Below, one piece after another: positions 22,791-34,439 of a DNA stretch of 64,000 bases (position 1 is its first letter; each line of letters starts with the position of its first letter). The stretch is from Beta vulgaris subsp. vulgaris (lineage: Eukaryota; Streptophyta; Magnoliopsida; Caryophyllales; Amaranthaceae): positions 11,661,625-11,725,624 of the forward strand of contig NC_079207.1 of assembly GCF_026745355.1 (NCBI RefSeq), in the 5' to 3' direction. The notes under the pieces were generated by a model. It was not told the origin of the DNA. It saw only the letters and a program-made list of their open reading frames with translations, and made no database searches. The position numbers and the translations under genes were made by a program.

Positions 22791-24524
22791 GATTTCTCCA
22801 CCATTATCACTCACTCACAACCCCACTAATCCTTGCCGGAAAACCACCACCTTCGCCGGAAAAATGCCCCCAAAAACACCCCTCAAAGCTTCCATATTTT
22901 CGCACCACACAACTCTCTCTCTCCTCTGTTTTCGGGTCAGCCACCCCACCCCCACCGCAGCGCCGCTGCACTGCCGCGTACTTCTGCCACCACACACAAC
23001 CACCACACCGTCACCCACCCGCACGGTATTCTCCTTCGTTCGCCCAACCTTCCTCTCGCCCAACTCTCTTTCGCTCTCGCGTTCCCCTTTCCTTTTCCTC
23101 GTGCGCTGACGAGCCACGTCCAGCAACTGGTGCACCGGAGCACCGTGCTCGACGAACAGCGCCGAACCACCTTCACGCAGCTTCCTCGCCTCGCCGGAGC
23201 TCCGACTCCTTCGTAGCAGCACCTCTGTCGTGCTTCTCTGGTTTGAAGCAGTGGTATACCTCCTCCTTTATAAGCTTAGTTAAATGTTTTGGGCTTTGAT
23301 TCAATGATTTGATAATATTAATTGGGCTAACTTTATAAAGTAGTAAATGGAATGACTTATTAACTGAATTCACATATTTAACTTATTGGGTTTAGAAATT
23401 ATGTTGTGTTTTACTAATTGGATTGATTTTTATAAACAAGTAAATAAAATGGACTATGTGAAACTCTTTAACTCGCTTGGATATTAATATTGATGTTTGG
23501 GTAAAATATAATAAAACTCAAAATATATATATTTATGTATATAATCCTTGTAATTTGATTATTATGAGACTAGATTATGGCTAATAAGTGATCAATTGAC
23601 AATGTAGTATGTGATAACCTTAATATCATATTTCATATAATTATAATATATCAACTAAAGAGTAATAGTAAATAAGTATAGATTACTTGTTAAATTTGTA
23701 TATTTTAAGGTAGCAGATAATTATACTAATTAAACTACAAGAACAAAAGAGTCTATTACGAGTTTTATAATAAGAAATTATTAACCATTAGATTAATGGC
23801 CAATGTTTTAGAATTATAAAATGACGAATATGTTTAAAAAGGGACCCTATGACTAGTGGAACGAAGTTTCGAACTAATGGTTAACAAGAGTATAACATGA
23901 TCTTAATGTTCAATTTATAAAATACGAAATGGTTATAACAAGACGTTCATGCTCACAAATAATGAATTACGACTTAGACGCTTATAAGTTGTTAAGTGAA
24001 AAGGGAGCCTACGACTTTATATCAACCACCAAAGAAGTTAATATATAAAACTCCTACACACCTCCTAAATTGGACACATGATGGAAACGGATCAAAAAAC
24101 TCAAATTTAGAATAAAATATTATTAACAAGTCTTTTTATTAATCCCTTAATTGATTAGATTAAACGGAAAGGATATTACAGCCTCCCCCGGCTTTCAAGG
24201 TTATTAAGCAGGAATCCAGGTAACATCTATTGCTAACACCCACGATCCCCTTCGAAATGTGTTTGTGAAATGTTGTTTATAATAATTATGATTTTCTGAT
24301 GTGATTCTTATATGGATTGTGGGATTAAATTGCCTTCGAATGATTTTCGTAAATGATAATCTTATGAGTTATTGATGCTCAAGTATGATTCATGAAAGAT
24401 CTATGGCTTATGCCGATGAATGCTAAACGAACGAAACATGATAAATAAAAGTGAAAGAGGTTCTGGCAGTATAATGGTACGCTTATCTACTTTATGGTCG
24501 TGCACATACCTTCGCACCCGCCGT

Positions 24525-24722
24525 ACACCCGAAAAGGGAGCTGGGCTCCTTGAGGGGTACCGCATACTATTTTGGTGCGAGCGGTGTATCCAAAAAGGGA
24601 GCGGGGCTCCTTGAGGATCATCGCATGGTGGTGTATCCAAAAAGGGAGCTGGGTTCCTTGAGGATCATCACATGGTGGTGTACCCAAAAAGGGAGCTGGG
24701 CTCCTTGAGGGTCATCACATGT
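24525..24722. repeat. Tandem repeat inside the solo LTR
   Basis: Four units around AAAAAGGGAGCTGGGCTCC followed by TTGAGG(A/G)TCATC, spaced about 45-60 bp. Each unit contains the short palindrome GGAGCTGGGCTCC. Confidence 0.85.
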
Positions 24723-25404
24723 CTATACTCGCCAGTTACCAAGCTAAAAGATGAAAAGATAATGGGAACTTATGAAATATCAAGATGCTATTTATAATTG
24801 TTTACTTTTCTATTATTTCATTGTGAATTTGAAACATGTTTTACTATATTCTCTTCTCCCTGTTTGCAAATAAAATGAATTGAAATGAATTTACACTGTT
24901 AGGGTAGTATGTTATTACTGAGCTTCGGCTCATGATGTTTTGTTTTCTGTTTTAGGTATGAGCATAACCATTGCAAGTGCGCTGTTAATAAGGAACATGT
25001 TCAAGGGAAAGTGTGCGATATCTGGTGTTGGAGAAATTATTATTATTATTTGGGTCGAGTATTTATGTATAGATATCAGGGACTATTTAAGGTTGCATTG
25101 TATTAGTGGGCCATATCCCACATGCTTAAGTTCCATTTCCGCTGCAAGTATGTGCAATTGTGTTTTATTAAGGTTATAAATTTTCGGGGAGTTACAAAGT
25201 CGTCCGACCAAATATTATGGTCGGACGCGTCTGACCCAATACCTTCTCTTTTAAGAATTTTTGAGATGATGTTTAACAACCTCCTTCGAACCTTGTGTTG
25301 TAAGTGGCTTTGCAACCTTCATTAATGGCTTTGAGCGACATAGAAATGATCATAGTGTGGGTCAGGCTCAAATTTGGTAAACGAGACACAAGAGTGCAAA
25401 CTAA

Positions 25405-26045
25405 GGGGGAGTTTGGTTCGTTGAGAGGAAAGGGAAAGGGTATGACAAAAGGTTACAAGAGGAATGGAAAGGGTTTCCCTTTCATTAAAAATGTTGTTTG
25501 GTTAGGAACGTCAAAGAAATTGGAAAATTATTATTATTATTTAATAATAATAATAAAAACCAATAATAATAATAGATAATAATAATAATAATAAGTAAAA
25601 TAATAATATTGAAAATAAATAATAATAATAAATAATAATTAAATAATATAATAATTATAATGATAATTAAAATAATTAAAATAATAAATAATAATAATAT
25701 ATAATAATATATAATAATAATAAATAATAAATAATAAATAGTAATATTAAATAAATAAATAATAATAATAATAATAATTAAATAATAATAATTATTATTA
25801 AATAATAATAATAAAATAAATAAATAAATAATAATTGTTATTATAATAATAAATGATAATAATAATAATAATGATAATAATAATAATAATAAATAATAAC
25901 AATAATATAAAATAATAATAAATAATAATAGTAATATTAATACTAATAATAATAATAATAATTATTATTAAATAATAATAATAATAAAATAATATTAATA
26001 ATAATACATAATAATAAAAATTATAATAAATAATAATAATAATAA

Positions 26046-26076
<31 letters not shown>

Positions 26077-26256
26077 TGGTAGAGGGATATGGGTAATCCC
26101 AAACCTTGGGGGATGGTGAGGAATCAATCTAAGGGAAAAGAGGATAATCGTCATGGGTAAAGGGTTTGAAAAAACACACTAACCAAACACTCACAAAGGG
26201 AAACAAGGAACTCAATTCCCTTTCCTTTTCTTGAAACCCTCCAACCAAACGCCCCC
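25405..26256. mobile_element. Tourist-like MITE carrying a large AAT expansion
   Basis: Ends GGGGGAGTTTGGTT and, inverted, GGGGGCGTTTGGTT; TAA lies at 25402-25404 and 26257-26259. The subterminal parts also pair (GGAAAGGGAAAGG / CCCTTTCCTTTTC). The middle is an AAT-type microsatellite. Confidence 0.82.
25528..26075. repeat. About 550 bp of imperfect AAT/ATT microsatellite
   Basis: Almost entirely AAT, ATA and TTA trinucleotides with scattered interruptions (AATATT, AAATA). Both-strand reading frames here (poly-Tyr/Ile) are translations of the repeat. Confidence 0.97.
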
Positions 26257-26610
26257 TAAGTTGCCAAATTTCAATAGAAGTTCTTCCAAACTTCATAAAA
26301 TCGTGTAAGTAATTAATTGCAGGGGAGTATATGTTTTCAATCTTTCATATAAGGAATGATGAAACCTCTATACATAAGAATATTATTTACATTAACAAAT
26401 GAATAAAAAGAATCATTATTTACAAAGTGTATCATAAAAAAGATCCATCAAGAATGGGAGAAGATGAAGGTGTTCTGGTACAATTGCTATGAATCCGTTG
26501 CATGGAATCATATGCATCTTCACCTTCATTTTTCATCTCAGTTCACAAGAACAAGGGAAGCAACTAGCAAGGCTTATTTTGAACAATATATGATCATTGT
26601 GTTGTCAAAA

Positions 26611-29027
26611 CTATCTGATGATCGAATGTGAATGCTTGATCAAATTGTTGATAGATTGGCTGCTCTGAGCTCTACACAAAATACTCTTCACTCTTTCAGT
26701 CATCTGTTTGTTCATATTAGCAGTGTTAGATTAGTCAATCAAGAATAGAGAAAGAAGCTTGAAACACAGAATTTGGTTATCGTTTTTTGTTTTTAGTTTT
26801 TTTTGAAAACTAAAAACCAAAAACAAGAAACCAGAAAAAATGGTTTTCACTTTTTAGTTGTCAGTTTTCAAAATCATCATGTTTTCAATAAATTTGACTA
26901 TTTTTTTATATTTATTATAGGACATATATCATATGACTTTGAAAATTGAAAAAGCAAAAAACAGAAAACCACAGTAATATCAAACGGGTCCAAGAGAAAA
27001 GATATATGGTGAATACCTTTCTTAAACTTGCTCTTGTTGGATATGGTACTGATCTTATATACCCAATTGAAGCTGTAGGAGGAGATTTTCTGCTATTTGA
27101 TTCTTCTCTATTATAACTTGATGACATTTTCTTATTATTCACATTATTTTTGCTCCTCGTCGTAATCGTGGAAGAGCCACTATGCCGATTGTTGCTCAAC
27201 ATGTTTGGTAGGCTTGATTCCTGCAAAATGCAGTATCATTGAGTGAATCAACTACATTCTGAACGAGTCCCTAGTTGGGACTCGTTGTATACTTGTATTA
27301 AATGCTCATATGAATTGACATTAGAGATGACAATTCGTGTAAACGGGTCTAGTTTGGGTCGAATTTGAGTTGTTCTCAAAATACGAAAAAATATCAAGAT
27401 CTATATAAATTGTAGGATAATTGGTTGAATTGGGCAAGGCTTGTGCTGATATATATTGTGCTCGTGTAGTCGTGTCCTGTGGGTTCTGTAATTCTTAGTA
27501 GCTTTGTGCTTGTTTCATGTTGAATTGGTCATTTTGTCGTGCTGTGTCAAAGAATGCTAGCTCTAATAAACAAAATTGTGCCTAAAACTTCACATAGAAA
27601 ATGAATATCACATTATTTACGGTTCTACTACCAAATTCAAGTAAGATGAAGATACAAGTTCTTTATTTCAGCTTACCAAAAAGAGGACTGTTGCGCAATT
27701 CTTAAGGACCTCCAAGTTCAACCGAACATCATCAAGGCTCCTTTTTACATGCAAGCAAGAGTAAGACAGGAAAATACATCACATTAATTAGGCTTTATAT
27801 ACAGTTAGTCTTTTTTTTTCCCAAAGGTGAATTGAAACAAACAAATTATACTCTTACCTATGCTTTTGCTGACCAAGTCCAAAGTAATTTGCCAATGTTG
27901 CCATCTGAAAAGATTATAAAGAGGAGCATCAGCATGCGTAAAACAGAAAGTTGTAACTAGGGTAGTATTTGCCTTTAGGCTCTAACGAAACAATTTATGA
28001 GGGGAAAAATTGTTCATTTCGTGTGTGCGCGCACACGCATATAAATGAAAAAAGGTGATATATATGGAAAGAATCACGTGGGAGCTCAATAGTAAAGCAC
28101 TAGAGCTTCCACCTCTCAAGTCCAAGAGGTCTTGTGGATTATTGATCCAAATGGTTGAAGTTTTCTTGTGAATTGGGTCCTCTTTTCTTTCCCACCTTAT
28201 TAAGTTTAATTTGTGTTATACTTCCTCTGTTTTATAGTAGTTGTAACATATTTCGTTAACACATTTTTTAATAAAGTCAATTGCAAAGGAGAGAGTTAGA
28301 GATAGATGAAAAATAAGACTCATATCATGTGATAAAAAAGAGATAAAGAGAAGATATTATCAAATAAGAAAATGTTATAATTAATATGAGCATTCAAATA
28401 AAAGAAACCTTGCAATTAAAAAATAACGGAGGAAGTAACTCATATGGTAAAAGGAGGAGTACATGCATTGGAAAAATTTGCATTATATCAAATACTACAC
28501 ACATAAATTCCTTCATAAAATTGCACATAAAAACGTTATTAAAACTTTGATGGATGTTTATATACCTTCATATCACCAGCTCTTCTTCCAAATTTATGAG
28601 AAAGAACACCCAAAGAATCAATCATACCAACAGGTTGAGGAGCAGGACGACCAATCTCAGCAAAAGCTTCCTTAATCCTATTACAATCAAATCTCTGAAT
28701 ATTATGTCCAGCCCATATCTTCCCATGTAAAATTTCATATATTTTATCAGCAACTTCCACAAACATTGGTGCTTTTATGACTGCTTCTCTCGTGATACCA
28801 TCACTTCGTGTAGACCTCAGCGCAACAACAGACAGATCTCCTGGCTTAATCAGAGTGCAGTAACTCTCGATCTCGACGAGCTTTTGTGGACATATGACCA
28901 TTGCACCAAATTCTAACATCCAGAATCTTCGTTCTTGTCCAGGTCCTGCTCTATTTGGGACTGTTGTTTCGATGTCGAAGAACACTATTTCTGGTGTGTG
29001 TTCTTCATTTCTGTTTGATGTTTCCAT
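26611..29027 (-). CDS. NEN4-like: DEDDh exonuclease, NEN4-like
   Basis: Five exons: 28566-29027, 27858-27904, 27677-27740, 27017-27220 and 26611-26703, with GT...AG boundaries throughout, giving 289 residues. Exonuclease motifs: FFDIETT (Asp18, Glu20), AGHNIQRFD (about 108-116), and HRSLDD across the exon 2/3 junction (His168, Asp173), the DEDDh set. Plant NEN proteins (NAC45/86-dependent exonuclease-domain proteins) act in clearing the nucleus of differentiating phloem sieve elements. NEN1 and NEN2 carry a long C-terminal domain (about 470-490 aa in Arabidopsis, from memory). This short product with a Ser/Asn-rich linker and a basic tail (MTERVKSILCRAQ) matches NEN4. The third intron (27221-27676) and the fourth (26704-27016) contain repeat-like sequence but splice sites are intact. 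Confidence 0.93.
26765..26990. mobile_element. MITE-like sequence in the last intron of the NEN4-like gene
   Basis: GAATTTGGTTATCG on the left and ATATCAAACGGGTCC on the right enclose arms rich in inverted matches (AAAACTAAAAACC / GGTTTTCACTTTTTAG). The GTTTGGTATCG/AAACGGGTCC style is common among plant MITEs. No duplication found; superfamily unknown. Confidence 0.4.
28077..28205 (+). mobile_element. SINE-like sequence (tRNA-like head)
   Basis: Begins GTGGGAGCTCAATAGTAAAG, similar to a tRNA 5' part with Pol III box A, inside the first intron of the NEN4-like gene. A closer tRNA-like version lies on the minus strand at 56764-56803 (GTGGGAGCTCAGTGGTAGAG). Box B and tail are poorly preserved. 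Confidence 0.4.
28221..28435. mobile_element. Stowaway MITE in the first intron of the NEN4-like gene
   Basis: 215 bp, ends CTTCCTCTGTTTTA and, inverted, CTTCCTCCGTTATTTT, with TA on each side (28219-28220, 28436-28437). The ends match those of the mariner at 3762-8529, as expected of mariner-mobilised Stowaway elements. Confidence 0.85.
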
Positions 29028-32000
29028 GACTTGAAGATATCTAAAGTTTTGGTTTTGATCTATTTAGTAGTTGTATTTGAGATGATGAGTTGTGGTATGG
29101 GATTTAGAGCTTATTTCTTCTAGGAAAGTTTACAATGATTATGAATATGTTCCTTCAATATCCCATTAGATTGGTATATATAGACAGAAGAAGAGAATAT
29201 TTCATCCTAGGTGAGGTTAACTGTCTAAGGAGTATAGCTCAAGTAATCTTCAGAAAAAGGAAATTGAAGAGAGTGGTATAATAGTGCCGTTTGGGGTTGT
29301 GTTACATTAGATGCAGTTAGCTGTTTCAGGAGGGCTTTTATGGTTGGATATAATAATACTCGTGTATACTTGGGATTATTTAAGGAAGTTATCACCTTTC
29401 ATAATATTAGAATATAGTTCTTGTTTCTTTATGCGCAGTCTCTAAGACGTATCCTTGACCTACGATAAAATGTTGATATCACGAATCTATACATGAGACA
29501 AATCTAACAAGATTCCTTATGATGAGTATGTTTTTTTATACATTAGTCAGAATAGTTGGTCAAAGTTTTTAAAGTTTGACTCCCAAAATAGAAACAGGAA
29601 TTATATTTTAGGACGGAGAGAGTATAATATAGTATTACGATTAAGATGTTCAATACACTATTTTTTTGCAGTTTGTAAATAGAATTTGATTCCAAATTTT
29701 AGGTATTATTTTTACACGACTTTACCAATTAAACGAGAAATGATCGAGTTCATTTTTCTATATCAAAATTTTGTAAAAATCTTTAATTATGCATGCTGAG
29801 TTGTTATGGCGAAAGGAGTATGATTCAAGAGACAAGAATATCTCTAAGTGAAGGTGAGATCTCCATGCAAGTAAAATACATGAACAAGGAAGACTTTTTC
29901 AAAGGGACAAACAGCAAAAGAAAAGTCTAAGACGTCCAACATATTCCAACCCCTACATATCTTATGACATGAAAGCAAGCTACTATCTGTGCCGGAAGAT
30001 TGGAAGCTAAGTTACATAATGTAGAGATGTTATGCACGAAATCTGAGTAGTTGGATATACCAAAAAGTACTTTTTAGTTTCATTCTCGTTTCCGCAGCTT
30101 TTATGTTTACATTTTTGCTACGTCAGGTTACTGAGAATATACCAACAGGAAAACCGGAGCAAAAGTACCTCTTTGTTATTTATTTATTTTAATTGGTGTG
30201 CAACCTCTTTGTAATTTGTAAGACGTCATCTTCGTTGGTCTGTTCATGAAGGATCGTTGATCCTATTCTTATAGCTTTCTTATCAAATTTTAGGGCCGTA
30301 AAATTACATAATCTTGTCCATTGTAACATCTCATTTTACCCCTATCCATAAATTACTCATTTCCTAGTTAGTAATAGGCCTTTTTTCTCAGACAGATTTA
30401 TGATTTATGAAGAAAACTATTCAAAAGTTGTGATTTTACTACAAAAGTGGATAAATTTTCAATACTAAATGGTAAATGTTTTTTTCATTTAATTTTACTT
30501 CCCATTGATAGAACACAAATTATTAGAATAGGCGGTTTAATTTTGATATAAAAACTAGGCGAACCTAAGACTGAATTTTTGAACAAACCATTCCATAGCA
30601 TTATTCTAGTCAACCATTCTCTTCTCCTTCTTTTGTTTGTTTGATTCTCGAACTACAAGAAATTTCAAAAAATAACTCGATAGTCTTACCGAATGGATCA
30701 AAATAGTCACTAAATGGATTAAACTAGTCAATGAATGGAATAAAGAATGTCATTATTGAATAGATTAAATTGATCAGACGAAATAGATTAAACTAGTCAC
30801 TATATTTAAAAAAAAAAATAGGCATGTTCTCTTCTTAATATTGGGCTTGGGCTTGAGTTGTACCTAATTTCAAATTAAAATTAGACGGTTTCTTACAAAA
30901 CCAAGTATTGAGAGAAACAGGGAGCAGAATTGGTTGTTCACTACAAAACAACCACTTTCATCATATTGTTATATCAACACTCAAAACAAACATGATTAAT
31001 TTGAGTATGACAAACTTTTACGTTAATTATACACAATTTATAACATATGATTTTTAAAATCTTAAAACCCAAAACGGAAACTTGGTGTTGATAGCTTCAT
31101 GTTTAATCCAATCATTATGACACTACTGTTCTTTGTTGAGGGGATTTATAATAACTTAAACTAGAGATATGAGCACAATATTTGATGAAATAACTTGTTT
31201 TTGGGCCCCGAATTATTATTCCATGTGATCCATACGCAACTGTGACGATTTAGTAGTGGACATAGCCAGATAGGGAAATAGTAAAATCACTAAAATGGTC
31301 TTTTGCTTCCACATTCGAGGTCGTGGATAACATACTATTGCAGGAGGAGATAATGGCTATATAGGCAATTACAAGCCAGATATGTATTCAATCTGGAAAA
31401 TTTGTTTCACCGTAAAGAAATGTTACCAACTAATTAATGTCGCATCAGCTAGAGCACAAAAACTTCATCAGGATATGAAACACTTACATGTAGCCCTTAA
31501 ACTCCAAAGGAAATACTTGGCGTTCTCAACTTGGTGCTACAAAATACAAGGGCCAGCAGAACATATTTTTCAGAAAAAGAAAAAGGAACATGAGTTTTAT
31601 TATACAGTACTGAATTTCTGATGATTATATGCAGCTCTACATAATCTGTACTTCAAAGCCTTCCCATCTTTCATAAAGCTTTTCAGAAATTAGATTCTGC
31701 AAAAACATGATCACAAGACTTCTTCTGGAGATGTCATACCGAACTGTGAAACCGTGAACTCTCTCTCTCTCTCTCTCCAAACCTCTCTGCTTGTCGAGTG
31801 TAAGGCTGCGTATGTTTATATCTCCCCAGACCTGACCAAAGGTGTTGCAACTCAGTAGACCGCCACAGTTGGAAAGAATGCACCGCACCTCATCTAAAAC
31901 AAATTTGATGGTGCTCTAGGACTACAAAAGAGATCTGTACCAATGGCTGCCACTTTAGATAACGATTAAGACCTGATCAAGATGGAGAATGGCACTATAA

Positions 32001-33077
32001 AATGATGATAATAGGCTTATAGCTTCCTGAAAATAGATCTTATGCATAAAGCTTAAATAGATAATATAGGGATTACATATGGCTCTTTGATCTGAGATAG
32101 GAAATCAATGTCAGATAAAATCTGGTCCCAAGGACACTAAAAGCATCTATACATAATTACATGATTAAAGGCGTCTATCAAAAAAAACTACAGGCCATGT
32201 GACAATCTTACCTATCATAATCCATTATTTGCAAGTGACTACAGTATAACTTTGTCTTTCAAAAATGCAATGGATCAAAGTGCACACAGTAAGACTTAAA
32301 ACCCTTAACATAATTTGAATGACATTAACATAATTTGCATTCAACCACCAACTCAGTTACACACTTGTGGTTATCTACTATGTCTACAAAGGATATGTCA
32401 GTTTTCACATAAAAAGTGGTTGTTTAACAGAAGTTAACAAAAAAAAAATAAAAACTCACAAACAAAAACTCATGTTATACACAGAAGTCAGTAAATTAAG
32501 TAGCCATGCAACCCACGAAATCACAAACTGGTTTCGAGTAATTAAGTGTTGCCCAGGCCACAGCAATTATGAGGTCCAATCATGTAACGCATATATGATA
32601 GAAACACTTGTACAACTAATTATATTGTTTAGATATACTTGCAAACAGCAAATTATGATAATAGATCCACTAACACCCAGGACTCATATAATTTCATCGA
32701 CATAACATCCATCCCTATAGTCAATCATAAAGGATTCCGATACAGTTCCTCACGTTTCATTATGCTAAGCAATAAGAATTAAAACATCTTAACCAATTAC
32801 AGGTGAAGAAGAGACAGACATGTAGTTCAAAATTCAAACTGCGCAAGGGCACATGATGAATGTCAATTCACAATACCCATATGCAAAATCAGAAGCTACT
32901 GCACCACAAGTTAATCAAATATCGAGTTAGTCCAAAAATTATGTAGAATGTCAGAGAAACATCTACATCCCAACAGATTTATCTTCAAAGGCACATGTCA
33001 TTAAATGCCAATAGGCCAAATGAATCTACTTTCCCCAGTCTTGTCTAATCCCAGGCAACAAACACCGCAAGGTAATA
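29028..33077. other. Upstream of the NEN4-like gene; no further gene recognised
   Basis: 29490-29630 is a Stowaway remnant (GAGACAAATCTAACAAGATTC and GACGGAGAGAGTA). At 31796-31860 a stretch like TAAGGCTGCGTATG...CTCCCCAGACC resembles the 3' half of plant Au-type SINEs, though too degenerate to bound. The minus-strand frame 31637-31888 overlaps it and is not called. The rest is unassigned. Confidence 0.4.
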
Positions 33078-33088
33078 GTTATCGGAGG

Positions 33089-33688
33089 TTTGTGTTTGTG
33101 TTGGTGCTTTTCCCACTTTAGGTTGGTTCTGGGTGAAGAACCATTCAGTGACGGCCCAACTCGACGATTTAAATAGGACATCTGAAGCAATGCTTTCTTT
33201 CCTCAAAAATCCAAGAATTCCTTCTTAGCCAGAGATGCCTTTATGTGAAGCTGAATAGAGCAATTCAGTTTGCTTTGCAGCGGATAAAAGCAAATAACTG
33301 GGACAATGTTGTTTTTGCTACTGATTGTTCGCGAGCAACTATGGCCATATTACAAGGCCCAAATATTAATAACAATGAATCAAATATAATTGCCTTGTGC
33401 AGGGAGTTGCTCCAAGATCAAAAAGGTATTAGCTTGCAGTTTGCAGGAAGAGGAACTAATAAGTTAGCAGATAGCGTGGTTAAGAATGCCAAGGGGAAAA
33501 TTGATTGTTTTCACAACCTATGTATTTTGAGTACCCTTCCCCCGTATTGTAATAGTACTAATTTGGATGATAAACTCATTGTTTTAGCTCGTGTTCCAAA
33601 CCCGATAGGGCACACTAGTGACCCACAATGGGATGTATTGAACGTTATTTCTAATTAATGGTAGATGTTCTTTCCAAAAAAAAAAAAA
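33089..33688 (+). mobile_element. 5'-truncated LINE-like insertion with poly-A tail
   Basis: A 600-bp insert ends in 13 A (33676-33688) and is flanked by GTTATCGGAGG (33078-33088) and GTTATCAGAGG (33689-33699), 10 of 11 identical. Poly-A tail, target duplication and missing 5' part together mark target-primed reverse transcription. It carries the RNase H-like reading frame described separately. Confidence 0.82.
33245..33658 (+). pseudogene. LINE-type RNase H domain fragment
   Basis: 138 codons to a TAA just before the poly-A tail. WDNVVFATDCSRATMAILQG resembles the middle of the plant non-LTR RNase H (RVT_3) fold, where an Asp follows the beta strand, and FAGRGTNKLADSVVKNAKG matches the conserved R..N..AD..A region near the end. 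Upstream, 33150-33240 has related sequence in other frames (ESTs such as KNPRIPS), so the frame was longer. Only the C-terminal part of a LINE ORF2 is present. Could not act alone. Confidence 0.65.
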
Positions 33689-33785
33689 GTTATCAGAGGG
33701 GGGACGGAGGGGAGAAAAGCATGTGAAAGTCCAACAATATCAGTCACCTCATTTATTTTTCACCCCAAGTCCACAACCTCTCTTT

Positions 33786-34054
33786 GACAGAATTGACACC
33801 AAACTATCCAGATTTTCACTCTATCCAATCCCGCAGCTTTCTGATTAGCTTTTTTACCCCCTTTGATCCTCTATAATTTCATCTCGCCATCCATTCTCTC
33901 ATATAAATCCTTGGGTTTCCGAAATAGTGACAGAATTGACACCAAATTATCCAGATTTTCACTCTATCCAATCCCGCAGCTTTCTGATTAGCTTTTTTAC
34001 CCCTTTGATCCTCTATAATTTCATCTCGCTATCCATTCTCTCATATAAATCACT
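33786..34054. repeat. 143-bp tandem duplication
   Basis: GACAGAATTGACACCAAACT at 33786 recurs at 33929, and the match continues through GATTTTCACTCTATCCAATC and CATTCTCTCATATAAATC. Two copies with a few changes. It directly follows the LINE-like insertion. Confidence 0.88.
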
Positions 34055-34439
34055 TGATGCAACAAATATGTAACAATATCAAGCAACAAGGTTACCTAAT
34101 TCGTATCAGCCCGTTAATCATCGCTGCGGACCAAATAGCCCAAAGACAAAAATTATAAAAATCCTGAGTGGTTTTCTTTACTTATCTCCCTTTCCATCGT
34201 TATTTTACAAGTCAATACAGATCAAATGCGAACTACAACGGCTTTCAGCCCTCTCAGCTTTTACATTGAATTTAAGAAAGAACAGAAACTTGGAAGGTGT
34301 TCATTCACTTGATTGTAATCAAGGAAACACCTTTCTGTTTGCTTCGCTATTCGCTAATGAAACCTCTATATCTAAAACATGTTATTCCTATTTAAAAACT
34401 TACCTTCGTATGTTCAGTTGTTCACTCATGGATTAATAG

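Larger units (their letters stand above)
22196..25196 (+). mobile_element. 3.0-kb solo LTR with duplication AAGTC
   Basis: Starts TGTAATATCCC and ends GGGGAGTTACA, with perfect flanks AAGTC (22191-22195 and 25197-25201). Rejoining the flanks restores a CAACTGAAAGTCGTCCGACC run that exists uninterrupted (with small changes) at 16386-16400, so the boundaries are supported by an empty relative. A TATA box (CTATAAATAG, 22777-22786) lies within an 8-bp inverted repeat, and a pyrimidine-rich leader follows. No polyprotein motif is present. Length and TGTAATA start suggest a Gypsy (possibly Tekay-like) LTR. Frames at 22789-23222 lie in its leader and are not genes. Confidence 0.88.
21433..25245. mobile_element. 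TIR-type non-autonomous element split by a solo LTR
   Basis: The left end has GTATTGGGTCATACCGTGTG (about 21435); the right end carries the inverted CGTCTGACCCAATACC (about 25228-25243) and a palindrome GTCCGACCAAA...GGTCGGAC. Relative of the element at 15515-16436, sharing the CAACTGAAA minisatellite, but with different cargo. Excluding the LTR insertion the unit is about 0.8 kb. Precise ends and duplication are not established. Confidence 0.5.

Noticed and set aside
22789..23222. Overlapping frames of up to 135 codons on both strands
   Set aside because: They lie in the C/T-rich leader of a solo LTR, overlap one another and show no motif.
25798..26154. A 118-codon minus-strand frame rich in Tyr and Ile
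   Set aside because: It is the translation of the AAT/ATT microsatellite.
31637..31888. A minus-strand frame of 83 codons as a possible exon
   Set aside because: It overlaps a SINE-like stretch and has no splice context or similarity that I recognise.
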